Assembly (NCBI GenBank): GCA_029776065.1
Contig: JARVJP010000011.1
Location: 150,961 to 214,960 of the forward strand
Length of the DNA: 64,000 nucleotides
Source of the DNA: Nitrososphaeria archaeon
Lineage (GTDB): Archaea; Thermoproteota; Nitrososphaeria; JACIWG01
Reading direction: 5' to 3'
Below, piece after piece: positions 43,217-52,620 of the stretch; the first letter of the stretch is position 1, and every line of letters starts with the position of its first letter. The notes under the pieces were generated by a model. It saw only the letters and a program-made list of their open reading frames with translations, was not told where the DNA came from and ran no database searches. The position numbers were made by a program, and so were the translations under genes.

Positions 43217-44140
43217 ATGAAAAGGCTAACGTTTGAGAATCAAAAGGAGTTTTGTTACGCGATTAGCCCATTTAATAAGCCTAGGATTATTGTTGACCCC
43301 GATGAAACGTTCATAGTAGACACTGAAGATGCGATGTCAGGTCAGATTAGGAAAGAAGGTGACAAGAGGGACTATAGGAAGGCTCCTTTTACTAATCCAT
43401 TAGCGGGCCCAATTTACGTTAAAGGCGCAGAGAAAGGTGATGTCTTGGTTGTGGAGGTCAAAGATATTAAGCAAAAGATCGAACAAGGTGTTACTCTAAT
43501 ATCAAAGTGGTGGTGGTACTTAGGGCATAAGCCTTCAGCAAGTATCGTCTCTGAGTTTGTTGAATCTAAGATGCCTAGTGACTACAGAATATTACCTGTC
43601 AGGAATGGAAAGATCCAGTTTGGTACGTTTTATTTGCCATATAAACCGATGATTGGTACAATAGGTACTGCTCCTGAAATCGAGTCCATATCCTCTTACT
43701 TGCCAAGTATGTATGGTGGGAACATGGATCTTCCCTGCATAACTAAGGGGTGCAAACTTTATCTCCCAGTTAAAGTTGAAGGGGCATTATTACACGTTGG
43801 TGATGTTCATGCTCTGCAAGGTGAAGGCGAGATATCTGGTACAGCCATCGAAATGCCAGCTGAAGTTACTTTGAAGGTTGGGGTTATAAAGAATAAGGAA
43901 ATACTCTGGCCTCGGATTGAGGACTCGGAGTATTTGATGGGAGTTGCGTGCACAGGTACAGGTAGAACATTAGAAGACACGATTAGAATTGCGTTTGTCA
44001 ACCTTGTGGAATGGATGGAGGAGTATGGTGTAGAAAAGTGGGATGCTTGGATGATGTGTTGTTTCTTAGGGAAGATTATATTAGGTAATATTTGGTCTGT
44101 GGCTGCTGGTTTTCCAAAGATGTATCTTCCTAAACTATGA
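43217..44140 (+). CDS. Acetamidase/formamidase family amidohydrolase
   Basis: 307-aa member of the FmdA/AmdA family, releasing ammonia from formamide or acetamide. The signature GDVHALQGEGEISGTAIEMP lies at about residue 194, with ACTGTGRTLEDTIRIA near the end. The N-terminus begins directly with a beta-structured domain and has no signal peptide. A TTATTAATA box at about 43189 is 24 nt before ATG 43217. Its position opposite glnA fits feeding ammonia to glutamine synthetase. Exact amide substrate is not known. Confidence 0.88.
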   Translation: MKRLTFENQKEFCYAISPFNKPRIIVDPDETFIVDTEDAMSGQIRKEGDKRDYRKAPFTNPLAGPIYVKGAEKGDVLVVEVKDIKQKIEQGVTLISKWWWYLGHKPSASIVSEFVESKMPSDYRILPVRNGKIQFGTFYLPYKPMIGTIGTAPEIESISSYLPSMYGGNMDLPCITKGCKLYLPVKVEGALLHVGDVHALQGEGEISGTAIEMPAEVTLKVGVIKNKEILWPRIEDSEYLMGVACTGTGRTLEDTIRIAFVNLVEWMEEYGVEKWDAWMMCCFLGKIILGNIWSVAAGFPKMYLPKL

Positions 44141-44280
44141 GCTTTAAAACTCTCCATCATGCCTTTAATATGCCTAATACGTTAGCATTCGAACCATATA
44201 GGTTAACATGATAGCTCAAAGTGCCAGTTAAACCCTTATTTTTCTGCCTTTTTCATAGCAAATTGCTCTAGAACAAGTTA

Positions 44281-44297
44281 AAAAGTTTATAACTTTT
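44281..44297. promoter_or_regulatory. 17-bp perfect dyad over the TATA box of the PEPCK operon
   Basis: AAAAGTT-TAT-AACTTTT is centred on a TTTATAAC box about 24 nt before ATG 44313. Symmetry and position suggest an operator, though A/T-rich promoters can produce short dyads by chance. Confidence 0.4.
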
Positions 44298-44312
44298 GCT
44301 TTTTGGTTTTAG

Positions 44313-44513
44313 ATGGTGCGTATGAAAAGCTTCGATTCAGGAGGTTTTATCAGAGTTATTAGTGGGATAAGGAGTAGGGTGATTGATGAGGATAGGTTGA
44401 TAGACAACCCTTCTGAAGAAAGGTTGGTACGAGTAGTAATAGTAGAAGGAAAAATTCGCCCTTTAGCCGGTGTTGAAGTAGGGGTGCAAAAAATAGTGAG
44501 TTATAAAGAATGA
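44313..44513 (+). CDS. Conserved-looking 66-aa protein preceding PEPCK
   Basis: Small basic protein with two DxxRL-like repeats and a beta-rich C-terminal half (LVRVVIVEGKIRPLAGVEVGV). No family recognised. The TATA-like box at 44286-44293 lies about 24 nt before the ATG at 44313. It shares an ATGA overlap (44510-44513) with PEPCK, so it is made from the same mRNA and may affect PEPCK expression or activity, which is inference. ATG 44322 is an alternative start. Confidence 0.65.
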   Translation: MVRMKSFDSGGFIRVISGIRSRVIDEDRLIDNPSEERLVRVVIVEGKIRPLAGVEVGVQKIVSYKE

Positions 44514-46387
44514 ACATGTCTCTTGAAACTTTGGCTCCAAAACTAAGCCAAATTGACTATCGAAAATTACGCGCTATAACCGACACTAGAGTTCACCAGT
44601 TCATTGCTGAAGCCACTGATCTCTGTAAACCCGAAAAGATCTTCATCTGTGACGACTCTCCTGAAGATATAGCCTATATACGGCATCAAGCACTTCTTAC
44701 TGGCGAGGAAAAGCCTTTAGCGACTCCTGGGCATACCTTTCATTTCGATGGGCCATATGATCAGGGACGTGATCGCGAAGTTACCAAGTACCTTGTACCA
44801 AAGGGGGATTACCTAAGTAAAGCCCTCAACCAGATCGATAGAGATGAAGGGCTCGCAGAAGTGAAGGGATTACTCAGAGACTCAATGGAGGGGCGCACAA
44901 TGATCGTCCGTTTTGTTTCTTTAGGTCCACCTGGTTCTATATTCACTATCCTCGGTTTACAATGCACTGACTCATGGTATGTAGCTCACTCCGAAAGTCT
45001 TCTATTCAGACCCGGATATGAAACCTTCACAAAGGTTGTACCAAGCAAGAGCTTCTTACGTGTTTTACATTCAGCTGGAAAGTTAAACGAAAACATGATC
45101 AGCATAGAGCATGAGAAGAAACGAATATACATCGATTATGTCAATGACACTATCTATAGTGTTAACACGCAGTATGCTGGTAACTCTGTGGGGTTCAAGA
45201 AACTTGCCTTTCGCCTCGCCATACGCAAAGCAAACCAGGAAGGATGGTTAGCTGAACACATGATGATTGTTGGAGTACATGGCCCAGGTGGCCGCAAGAC
45301 CTACTTCGCTGGAGCCTTTCCAAGTGCCTGTGGTAAAACTTCTACTGCCATGCTTCCTGGGGAAACCATACTTGGAGACGATATTGCCTACATTCGCAAC
45401 ATTAATTCCGTTGCCCGGGCAGTGAACGTGGAATGTGGTATATTTGGCATTATTCAAGACATAAACCCCAGAGACGATCCTGTGATTTTCAAAGCACTCA
45501 CTAACCCTGGGGAGGTAATCTTCTCTAATGTTTTAGTCAAAGATGGAAAACCTTACTGGTTAGGTATGGGTTGTGAGCTACCTAAGGATGGAATAAATTA
45601 CACAGGGTACTGGTGGGAAGGCAAAACAGATGAACATGGCAATCCAATTTTAGCTGCTCATAAAAACGCCCGTTACACTGTGGCTCTAAAGTCGTTGGAG
45701 AACTGCGATCCTGAACTAGATAATCCTGTAGGAATAGAGTTAGGCGGTATAATGTATGGAGGGCGAGATGCCAAAGCTTATGTGCCCGTCCAGCAAAGCT
45801 TCAACTGGGAGCATGGCGTTATATGCTATGGAGCTGCCTTGGAGACTGAAACAACTTATGCCATCGTCGGCAAAGAGGGTATACCCGAGATAAACATGAT
45901 GAGTGTCCAGGATTTTGTTTCTATTCCGTTAGGACAAAACATCCGTAATAACTTGTATTTTGGAAGAAAACTTAAAAAACCGCCGTTGATCTTCGGGGTT
46001 AATTACTTCCTAAGAGACATAGAAACTGGTAAATTCTTGAACGGTCCAAGAGATAAACATGTTTGGGTGAAATGGATGGAACTCCGTGTACATAATGATG
46101 TTCAAGCAATAAGGTCACCTACAGGTTTACTTCCAAAATATGAGGATTTACGTTTGCTCTTCAACCAAGTCTTGGGTAGAGAATACAAGAGGGAAGACTA
46201 TATCAAACAATTTACCATTCGCGTCCAAGAGAACTTGAACAAAATTGAGCGAGCGAAAGAATTCTATCAAGAAAAGGTTGGTGACGCACCATTAGAATTA
46301 TTCGACATACTGGACCAACAACATAAGCGTCTGATTAAAGCTAAAGAAGACTTTGGTAATTATATACCCCCTAGCATGTTTGAATAA
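44510..46387 (+). CDS. Phosphoenolpyruvate carboxykinase, GTP type
   Basis: 625-aa GTP-dependent PEPCK interconverting oxaloacetate and phosphoenolpyruvate. The P-loop/GTP site FPSACGKTSTAML and the metal/substrate residues in GDDIAYI are at residues 270-310, and FGVNYFLRD lies near residue 500. It is full length for the GTP family. With fumarase it forms the C4 side of gluconeogenesis or anaplerosis. Starts ATG 44510 and ATG 44516 are both plausible. Confidence 0.95.
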   Translation: MNMSLETLAPKLSQIDYRKLRAITDTRVHQFIAEATDLCKPEKIFICDDSPEDIAYIRHQALLTGEEKPLATPGHTFHFDGPYDQGRDREVTKYLVPKGDYLSKALNQIDRDEGLAEVKGLLRDSMEGRTMIVRFVSLGPPGSIFTILGLQCTDSWYVAHSESLLFRPGYETFTKVVPSKSFLRVLHSAGKLNENMISIEHEKKRIYIDYVNDTIYSVNTQYAGNSVGFKKLAFRLAIRKANQEGWLAEHMMIVGVHGPGGRKTYFAGAFPSACGKTSTAMLPGETILGDDIAYIRNINSVARAVNVECGIFGIIQDINPRDDPVIFKALTNPGEVIFSNVLVKDGKPYWLGMGCELPKDGINYTGYWWEGKTDEHGNPILAAHKNARYTVALKSLENCDPELDNPVGIELGGIMYGGRDAKAYVPVQQSFNWEHGVICYGAALETETTYAIVGKEGIPEINMMSVQDFVSIPLGQNIRNNLYFGRKLKKPPLIFGVNYFLRDIETGKFLNGPRDKHVWVKWMELRVHNDVQAIRSPTGLLPKYEDLRLLFNQVLGREYKREDYIKQFTIRVQENLNKIERAKEFYQEKVGDAPLELFDILDQQHKRLIKAKEDFGNYIPPSMFE

Positions 46388-46570
46388 AGACGTTTTCCAA
46401 GCTTTAACTTTTCTAAAAGACAGCTTATTCTGCACGTAGAACACCCTATCAATGTAAGAGCTAAGGATTGTTTAACATGGCCTCAAAAATGATTGGTAAA
46501 GGAGCCTTAAGGGGAATAACTTAACTCGAACATGAAATGAATTTATTTGTGAATTGTCATAAAGGTTTTC

Positions 46571-47911
46571 TTAAAATTGGGCTTTTGTTATTTTCACGTT
46601 CTTTATTAATATAGGAGGCGTGTATACTGGTGTCTCTACTTCCCACCATTTAACCCACTTTCTCCTCTTCCCTATGCCTGAAATGTTAAGTAGCTGCCGA
46701 GGGATGTTGTCACTAATTCTTGTGCCTGTTATAGCGTACTTTATTGAACCGCTATCTATAACAAACGTTGCGTCTCTAGGTAGAGTTGAATACTCTCCTG
46801 TAACATAATTCTGGTACCTTGTGTACCAATTGTTCGTAACGTAAACTGCTTTCTTTGACTCACTGATCATCTCTCCTAAACTCATATCTCCTTCATTTAC
46901 TACAATATTCCAAGGGTGGGGCGATATTATACCAGCATTTGCAGTGGTTACTGTGTTATACTTCTTTGCTGTAGAAGTGTTGTGCAAATAGGTTAGAAGT
47001 ACACCGTTTTCGATTATGTTCGTCTGTTTGGTTGGTACCCCTTCATCATCAAATGCTCTCCCATCAAATCCTCCATCAATAGTACCATAGTCTTGAAGGA
47101 TTAGCTGTTCTGAAGCTACCTTTTTACCAAGGCAGTCTTTTAAGAACGATGTCCCTGTGTCAACTCTGAAAGCTGATGCTGATAATGCAACCATTTGCAT
47201 TAAGTCAGCGGCAACTGTAGGCCCAACTATAAGGTCGTACATACCTTCCTCCCAATATCCGGTCCTCTTCGATTCTTTAGCGAATCTTCCCGCTGTAGCT
47301 CCTGCTTCTCCTGGATCAAATTTTGGGAGCGATGCAGCACATGACAAGCCATGACCACTTGAACTTGTTTCTGAAAACGCTCTAACATTTATTGTGATCG
47401 AACTAGACTTATCCATTGACTCCACTCCACAAGATGTTTTTATTTTGTATGCTACTAAATCAGAAGTAAGGACGCCTGAAACTCTTACAGCTCCTTCTTT
47501 TAGCGCTGCATTTATTGCATTATTGCAATAGTCTGTTAATTCTTCACCTAATCTCTCTATACTAATGTCATATGAATTATATGATTTATATTTGAATGGG
47601 CCTTTTGGAAGTGGTGTGTACTCCTCGCTTTCTTCGATGTACACCATACTGGAGAATAGTTGAGTTACAAATCTGTCTAGATCTTCTTCCCGGAGTGAAG
47701 ACGTTGTCCCTACAACGCGTTTTCTATCTTTTGCTAAGTAGAGTAAAACAGCGACTTCATCAAGTGTGTCGACAACGGTGATAGAATTGTTAGAAAAACG
47801 TAGCATAGACTCTTTTCCATAGGCAGAAACCACTGAAATATCGTCTACCATTAGTCGACTTGCTTTCTTATAAATCATGTTAGTGACCTTATCGATGATT
47901 TCTGTGTTCAT
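46571..47911 (-). CDS. TldE/PmbA-family protein
   Basis: 446-aa partner of TldD in a cytoplasmic metalloprotease complex that degrades unfolded peptides and matures some bacterial peptides. It has the family GFDGRAFDDEGVPT and YNTVTTANAG segments but lacks the zinc motif of TldD, as usual for the TldE/PmbA half. It overlaps tldD by 4 nt. Confidence 0.88.
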   Translation of the reverse strand: MNTEIIDKVTNMIYKKASRLMVDDISVVSAYGKESMLRFSNNSITVVDTLDEVAVLLYLAKDRKRVVGTTSSLREEDLDRFVTQLFSSMVYIEESEEYTPLPKGPFKYKSYNSYDISIERLGEELTDYCNNAINAALKEGAVRVSGVLTSDLVAYKIKTSCGVESMDKSSSITINVRAFSETSSSGHGLSCAASLPKFDPGEAGATAGRFAKESKRTGYWEEGMYDLIVGPTVAADLMQMVALSASAFRVDTGTSFLKDCLGKKVASEQLILQDYGTIDGGFDGRAFDDEGVPTKQTNIIENGVLLTYLHNTSTAKKYNTVTTANAGIISPHPWNIVVNEGDMSLGEMISESKKAVYVTNNWYTRYQNYVTGEYSTLPRDATFVIDSGSIKYAITGTRISDNIPRQLLNISGIGKRRKWVKWWEVETPVYTPPILIKNVKITKAQF

Positions 47912-49344
47912 CTAGTTTTCACCTTCATATTTCTTAGCCTTAGACTAGGACCTCCAGCCCACACAGGGGCTCCTTGCATAGGATCTCCTTTGCCACAGAT
48001 AGCCGCCCAGTACTCCAAGTTGTTTCCTCTAGCGTCTAGGTTACTCCAGAGCCTTTCTGTAGTAACTTCTATCACAGGGCATATTAGGGGATGTTTTATT
48101 TCTCCATTTTGTATCAAGTACGCTTCATGTCCGACATACCTTTGGTTTCTTCTAATGTCGTCAATATTCCATTCCATAAAAGAATTGATGAAGATTCCTT
48201 GTTTTACATTTCTTACAAGCTCGTCAAAGGAGTAATCTCCTGGTTCAACAAAGGTATTTGCCATTCTAATTATTGGCTCACGGTTGAATTTGGTGGCCCT
48301 AGCTGAAGCATTACTCTTTGTTTTGAACATTCGAGCTGTAGCACGATTATGTAACAGCTCGTTTACAACACCATTTACTATGAGCTTTCTCTTTCTTGCA
48401 GGAACTCCTTCATCATCAAAAAGGTAGAAGCCGTACGAATTTGGTATTGTTGGATCATCGCTAAGGTTTGCTTCTTCACTTCCGATCTTAATCCCGATGT
48501 CAGAAGGCTTAAGATAAGATTCACCAGCTTGTGCTGCCTCCCTGCCCAATATTCTGTCGGCCTCAAATGGGTGTCCTACAGATTCGTGTGCCATAATTCC
48601 TGTCACTTCTGGTCCGGTTATAACGTCATAGGTTCCAGGAATAGTCTTCTGAGCATTTTCAATAATGTTTTTTATTACATCCGTCTGACGCTTTAAGTCC
48701 TCTCTGATGTTGAGAACTTCTATAAGCTCCCACCCTCCGCTTCCTCCATATTCGATTGACTTCTGAGCAGTTTTACCGTCCTTCATTCCTGTTAAGAAGC
48801 CTGTGACATAAATCCTAGGTACATACCCATCGACAAAGGTGCCTTGTGATGTGGCAATAATTTTCCTATCTATTGACGTTTCCATTTCAAGAAATCTCAT
48901 TGGAATGTAGTTCCTTTTTTCTTGTACTATGCTGTCAAATTCTTTTAGAGCCTTTATTATGTCCTCAAAACTCTTTTCTTCTAATTTCTCTTTCTCCATA
49001 GCTTTCCATTTCTTTTTGTTCTTCCTTTCTCTACTAAACCTTATTTTGTTCTTAACGAGTTTAGACGCTGCTTTCGCCTTTTTAACGGTCGTATCCACCA
49101 TCTCTCTAATCGTCTCTTTTTCAAGGACATTTGAAGTTGAAAATGCGAGCCCTCCATCTACTATCGCCCTGATACCTAAACCTGAAGACTCGCTAATTAT
49201 GATAGGTTTCTGTTGGCCATTCTTTAATATACAAACCATGTCTCTGGTTGTTTGAAGCCTTGCTTCAACATACTCTGCACCTTTGTTTTCGGTCTCTGAA
49301 ATCGCATAAAATAGGAGATCTAAGTCAAAGTCTTCTTTTCTCAC
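47908..49344 (-). CDS. TldD metalloprotease subunit
   Basis: 478-aa catalytic half of the TldD/TldE protease. The HExxxH zinc motif lies in GIMAHESVGHPFEAD at about residue 255, followed by an FDDEGVPA segment and a late GGPSLRL. Encoded upstream of the TldE/PmbA gene in one operon. The substrate in archaea is not known. Confidence 0.9.
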   Translation of the reverse strand: MRKEDFDLDLLFYAISETENKGAEYVEARLQTTRDMVCILKNGQQKPIIISESSGLGIRAIVDGGLAFSTSNVLEKETIREMVDTTVKKAKAASKLVKNKIRFSRERKNKKKWKAMEKEKLEEKSFEDIIKALKEFDSIVQEKRNYIPMRFLEMETSIDRKIIATSQGTFVDGYVPRIYVTGFLTGMKDGKTAQKSIEYGGSGGWELIEVLNIREDLKRQTDVIKNIIENAQKTIPGTYDVITGPEVTGIMAHESVGHPFEADRILGREAAQAGESYLKPSDIGIKIGSEEANLSDDPTIPNSYGFYLFDDEGVPARKRKLIVNGVVNELLHNRATARMFKTKSNASARATKFNREPIIRMANTFVEPGDYSFDELVRNVKQGIFINSFMEWNIDDIRRNQRYVGHEAYLIQNGEIKHPLICPVIEVTTERLWSNLDARGNNLEYWAAICGKGDPMQGAPVWAGGPSLRLRNMKVKTR

Positions 49345-49429
49345 AAACTACAATTATAAAAGAGCCTTTTATTAATTTTTTCTAAAAAACTTAAAAAACA
49401 AGTATCACAGACTTTACATGACATTCTAA

Positions 49430-50983
49430 TTGAATTCCAAGGTTTTCTTGACGCCTTATGGAGGCGTTAATAAAATAGGAGGTAATACTTTCTTACTCGA
49501 AGACTCTGACTCCAAGATAATAATAGATTTTGGTGAAGACTTCGATCGGTTTGCTTCATATTACGAATTCCCAACCAATATGCCTAAGGATTCAGTGGAA
49601 CGAGAATTAGTTTTAACAGGTATACTTCCAAAGATATTATCAAACGATGGTAGTATGCTTTTCAACTACTCTGAAGTACGATATGATTTAACCCCTACTA
49701 AACATAGGAGGGAATGGTCTATTATAGATGGTACTGTCGAACAACCATTTTCTGTTATAATTTCTCATGGTCACCTAGATCACATCGCGAACGTGGTCTT
49801 TTTGCCCTCTACTATACCGATTTACACGGGGGCTTATACTCAAATGTCTTTTCTTAGCCGGTTTGTGTCGAAAAGGGTTGGGAGCTTATACCAAATGCTT
49901 GCATTCTCTGAGAACTATACTAATATGGAGGATATTGGCAAAGTTGACACCAAAAACTTTCGTCATTTATATAAGGAATTTAGAAATGGGTTGCTATTTA
50001 AACCATCTGGAATCGAAGTTAAACCATACGCAGTCGATCACTCTATTCCAGGAGCCTTTGGTTTTATTATTCGCACTAGTCAATCGACTATCGCTTACAC
50101 AGGAGATTTTAGATCTCATGGTGTTGCAAAGGATTTTACTGAAAAATTTAAGAAGGTACTTGTCGATGAGAGAGTCGATTTCCTAATTTGTGAAGGGACA
50201 AATCTGGGCATCCATCAAATAATGGATGAGAATGACGTCGAATCGTTCACATATAAGGTTATTTCTGATTTCTTTACAAAAGGAGGAGAACATGTCTATA
50301 TATCTGTTTCCTCTAACAATATTGATCGAATCAGCCAAGTTTATAAAGTTGCGAAAAGGCTAGGCGTTAACTTATACATGTCGGACGAAGTCTTTCTACC
50401 ATTGCTTAGGATAATGCAGAGCGAACTAAGGAGAAGGATCACCTCTCCAATACCTCCACTTGTAAAAGACCCTTTTCTTCAAAGAAAGGAAGAAGAAAAG
50501 TGGGGCAAAATAGGCGATATCAAGTCGTTGGGTGTCTTAATACCTGATGATGCGTTAGGTGAACTTATCTTATCTAAGGCTGAAACTTTATCTCTAAAGT
50601 ATACTAGCGAGAGCGACTTTTCAAGCATTCCTTCTGGGTCTATTGTTTTACTCCACGACAGGCCTCCGTTGATAAAAAGGCGGGTCAACAGGAAAGCTCT
50701 ATTCATAGTAAGCACTAGCGAACATGAAAGCGAAGAAGGATTGTTCGTGCTTGAGCGGTTTATAAATCAAGCTATGGCAATGGGTATTCCCCTTATACGA
50801 GTTCACTCTTCAGGGCACATAAATGTACTTGATTTAATAGATTTTGTTAAATCAACCCATCCCAAACATGTCATCCCTATTCATACAGAACATCCTGAAT
50901 TCTTTAAGAGTTACTTTGAAACTTTGATGGGTATAAAAGTGACTTTACCGTATGAGAGGACGCCAATTTCTTTAGAAAGATAA
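49430..50983 (+). CDS. RNase J-like metallo-beta-lactamase/beta-CASP protein
   Basis: 517-aa MBL-fold protein. Start TTG 49430 gives LNSKVFLTPYGGVNKIGGNTFLLE, the opening strand of the fold, followed by the metal motif ISHGHLDHI, a beta-CASP-like insertion, YTGDFRSHG, and the C-terminal SSGHINVLDL with PIHTEHPEFF, as in RNase J. A ribonuclease role is likely from family resemblance. The protein is longer than archaeal RNase J because of inserted loops, so a divergent subgroup is possible. Confidence 0.78.
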   Translation: MNSKVFLTPYGGVNKIGGNTFLLEDSDSKIIIDFGEDFDRFASYYEFPTNMPKDSVERELVLTGILPKILSNDGSMLFNYSEVRYDLTPTKHRREWSIIDGTVEQPFSVIISHGHLDHIANVVFLPSTIPIYTGAYTQMSFLSRFVSKRVGSLYQMLAFSENYTNMEDIGKVDTKNFRHLYKEFRNGLLFKPSGIEVKPYAVDHSIPGAFGFIIRTSQSTIAYTGDFRSHGVAKDFTEKFKKVLVDERVDFLICEGTNLGIHQIMDENDVESFTYKVISDFFTKGGEHVYISVSSNNIDRISQVYKVAKRLGVNLYMSDEVFLPLLRIMQSELRRRITSPIPPLVKDPFLQRKEEEKWGKIGDIKSLGVLIPDDALGELILSKAETLSLKYTSESDFSSIPSGSIVLLHDRPPLIKRRVNRKALFIVSTSEHESEEGLFVLERFINQAMAMGIPLIRVHSSGHINVLDLIDFVKSTHPKHVIPIHTEHPEFFKSYFETLMGIKVTLPYERTPISLER

Positions 50984-51017
50984 ATAAAACAGATTAACAA
51001 GGATTAATGTGATTTAA

Positions 51018-51149
51018 ATGATATCGAAGGTGCTTACAGCACAAGACCCTAACTTTGCATACGCAGTTGGCACTCTCGCTTTTGCGCTCGGTCTTTTAGG
51101 TTTACTAATACTTTTGTATGAATTAAAGCTAAAAGATCTAAGAAGGTAA
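51018..51149 (+). CDS. Possible 43-aa single-span membrane protein
   Basis: ATG 51018 opens a frame with a short N-terminus, one hydrophobic helix of about 22 residues (AVGTLAFALGLLGLLILLYEL), and a positively charged end (KLKDLRR), a plausible small membrane protein. It lies 34 nt after the RNase J-like gene on the same strand and overlaps the convergent nuclease gene by 12 nt. No family recognised; a chance frame is possible. Confidence 0.45.
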   Translation: MISKVLTAQDPNFAYAVGTLAFALGLLGLLILLYELKLKDLRR

Positions 51150-51437
51150 TGCTCCGATCTTCTCCTTCACAATACCCTCTCCTTTTTTAAGATACCATAT
51201 CTCAGCCTCTGCTCCAAAAGCTTTTGCCCATTTACAAAGCTCATCCCTTTCATTCCTCCTGATTCTAGCTCTCCCACCCTTTACTTGGATCAAGCGTGTC
51301 TTACCATTTTTCCCCGCGAAGATGTCCACAGGACTATGAGACATCGCACTTCTACTGCAAAACCAACCATCTTCCCTTAATATGGACATCACCTTATACT
51401 CTTTGCTCCTTCCCTTATAGTATGGTGTAGTTACCAT
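51138..51437 (-). CDS. Hjc-like PD-(D/E)XK nuclease with Q-x-K motif
   Basis: 99-aa protein with the compact restriction-endonuclease fold of archaeal Holliday-junction resolvases: Glu13 in the first helix, SPVDIFAG with Asp38, then LIQVKGG with Gln51 and Lys53. Hjc normally has E-x-K, so the third catalytic residue is Gln here, a variant known in other members of the superfamily. A basic stretch RARIRRNERDE follows. DNA substrate not established. Confidence 0.65.
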   Translation of the reverse strand: MVTTPYYKGRSKEYKVMSILREDGWFCSRSAMSHSPVDIFAGKNGKTRLIQVKGGRARIRRNERDELCKWAKAFGAEAEIWYLKKGEGIVKEKIGALPS

Positions 51438-51499
51438 CTTACCCTATATACTATACTATGGTAAAGATTATGAACATTGCTGATGTAAGGTGATTTGGA

Positions 51500-51790
51500 T
51501 TGAGCTCAAAATACATATTCCAATCACCAACTAAGTTGAACTTCGTTGCAACAAAAGAGGGATTTCTAGTCTTTCGAAATGGTGATGCTCTTTCTGGTTT
51601 GACCCTTAAGGCCCAATCTTTGACCGTTGCTGTTACCATCGGAAGTAAGGACCTTGCAGTGGTAAACTTAGCCCTTTCTCCCACGTCTTCTTTGGTGATA
51701 TTAAATGCAAAAAGCCTGTATATATCTCCATCAAACGACTCAGCTGTTGTAAATATTGACCTCGCACAACTAGAAAGCGGGTTATCGTAA
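51500..51790 (+). CDS. Hypothetical 96-aa protein
   Basis: Beta-strand-rich small protein without transmembrane helices or known motif. The start TTG 51500 follows an AAGGTGA ribosome-like site 6-7 nt upstream. It fills the space between the nuclease and surE and ends 1 nt before surE's stop on the other strand. The competing frame on the opposite strand (51451-51684) looks less protein-like. Support is moderate. Confidence 0.5.
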   Translation: MSSKYIFQSPTKLNFVATKEGFLVFRNGDALSGLTLKAQSLTVAVTIGSKDLAVVNLALSPTSSLVILNAKSLYISPSNDSAVVNIDLAQLESGLS

Positions 51791-51791
51791 T

Positions 51792-52595
51792 CTAAGGAAC
51801 AGAGCCTTTTACGACCTCTACTAGTTCCCTTAGTTGATCTTTATCTATGTTCGCAGTTAAGTTAAGACTTATGGGCGTTATTGAAATCTGCTTTGCATAG
51901 TGAACTGAATAGGCATCTGTCCATTTCTCAAACCGACTGAACCTTCTACCCCAGATCCAAAAATATGGTTTTCCTCTAGGATCCTTTCTTTCTAAAGCGT
52001 AATCAGCGTACTTCCTTTTTGCGAGCTTGGTTATGGCGACACCAGTAGAGCTACTTATCTGCAGTGGGAAGTTGACATTAAGGAGGTCAACGCCTTTCGG
52101 AAGCTTTCTCTCTAGAACCCAAGATGTGATTGATTTAGCGATCGGTCCTGTTCTCTCAAAGTTCAAATCCACCGTCTCTGGAGAGAATATCGCCGTCTCC
52201 GGGACAACCATTGAAAAAGCTATACTAGGCACCTTATTTATAGCCCCCTCTATTGCTGCAGCAACAGTACCACTTGCAAATACATCTTGGAAGGTGCAGT
52301 TATCTCCATAGTTTATTCCCGACACCACAATGTCCGGTCTCCTCTTTAGTACAACGTGAATCCCTAACATGACAGCGTCAGCAGGGCTACCTGAAACGGC
52401 ATAAGCCAAACTATTGCTTGATAACACCTTCTTTATTCTCAGTGGTTTGTGAAAGGTTAAGCTCATACTCGCCCCACTCTGAGGGCCCTCAGGTGCCACT
52501 ATAACTACTTCCCCAAGTTCCTTAACGGAGTTATGTAAAACCTTTATTCCTTCACTGTTATAACCGTCATCATTCGTTACTAAGATAGTCTTCAT
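51792..52595 (-). CDS. surE: 5'/3'-nucleotidase SurE
   Basis: 267-aa metal-dependent nucleotidase acting on nucleoside monophosphates and polyphosphate. It opens with MKTILVTNDDGYNSEGI, containing the metal-binding Asp pair, and has VSGINYGDN with the Asn metal ligand, APEGPQSGASMS, and SGTVAAA. Full length. Confidence 0.93.
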   Translation of the reverse strand: MKTILVTNDDGYNSEGIKVLHNSVKELGEVVIVAPEGPQSGASMSLTFHKPLRIKKVLSSNSLAYAVSGSPADAVMLGIHVVLKRRPDIVVSGINYGDNCTFQDVFASGTVAAAIEGAINKVPSIAFSMVVPETAIFSPETVDLNFERTGPIAKSITSWVLERKLPKGVDLLNVNFPLQISSSTGVAITKLAKRKYADYALERKDPRGKPYFWIWGRRFSRFEKWTDAYSVHYAKQISITPISLNLTANIDKDQLRELVEVVKGSVP

Positions 52596-52620
52596 GTATA
52601 ACTTGATATCTCATGATATT

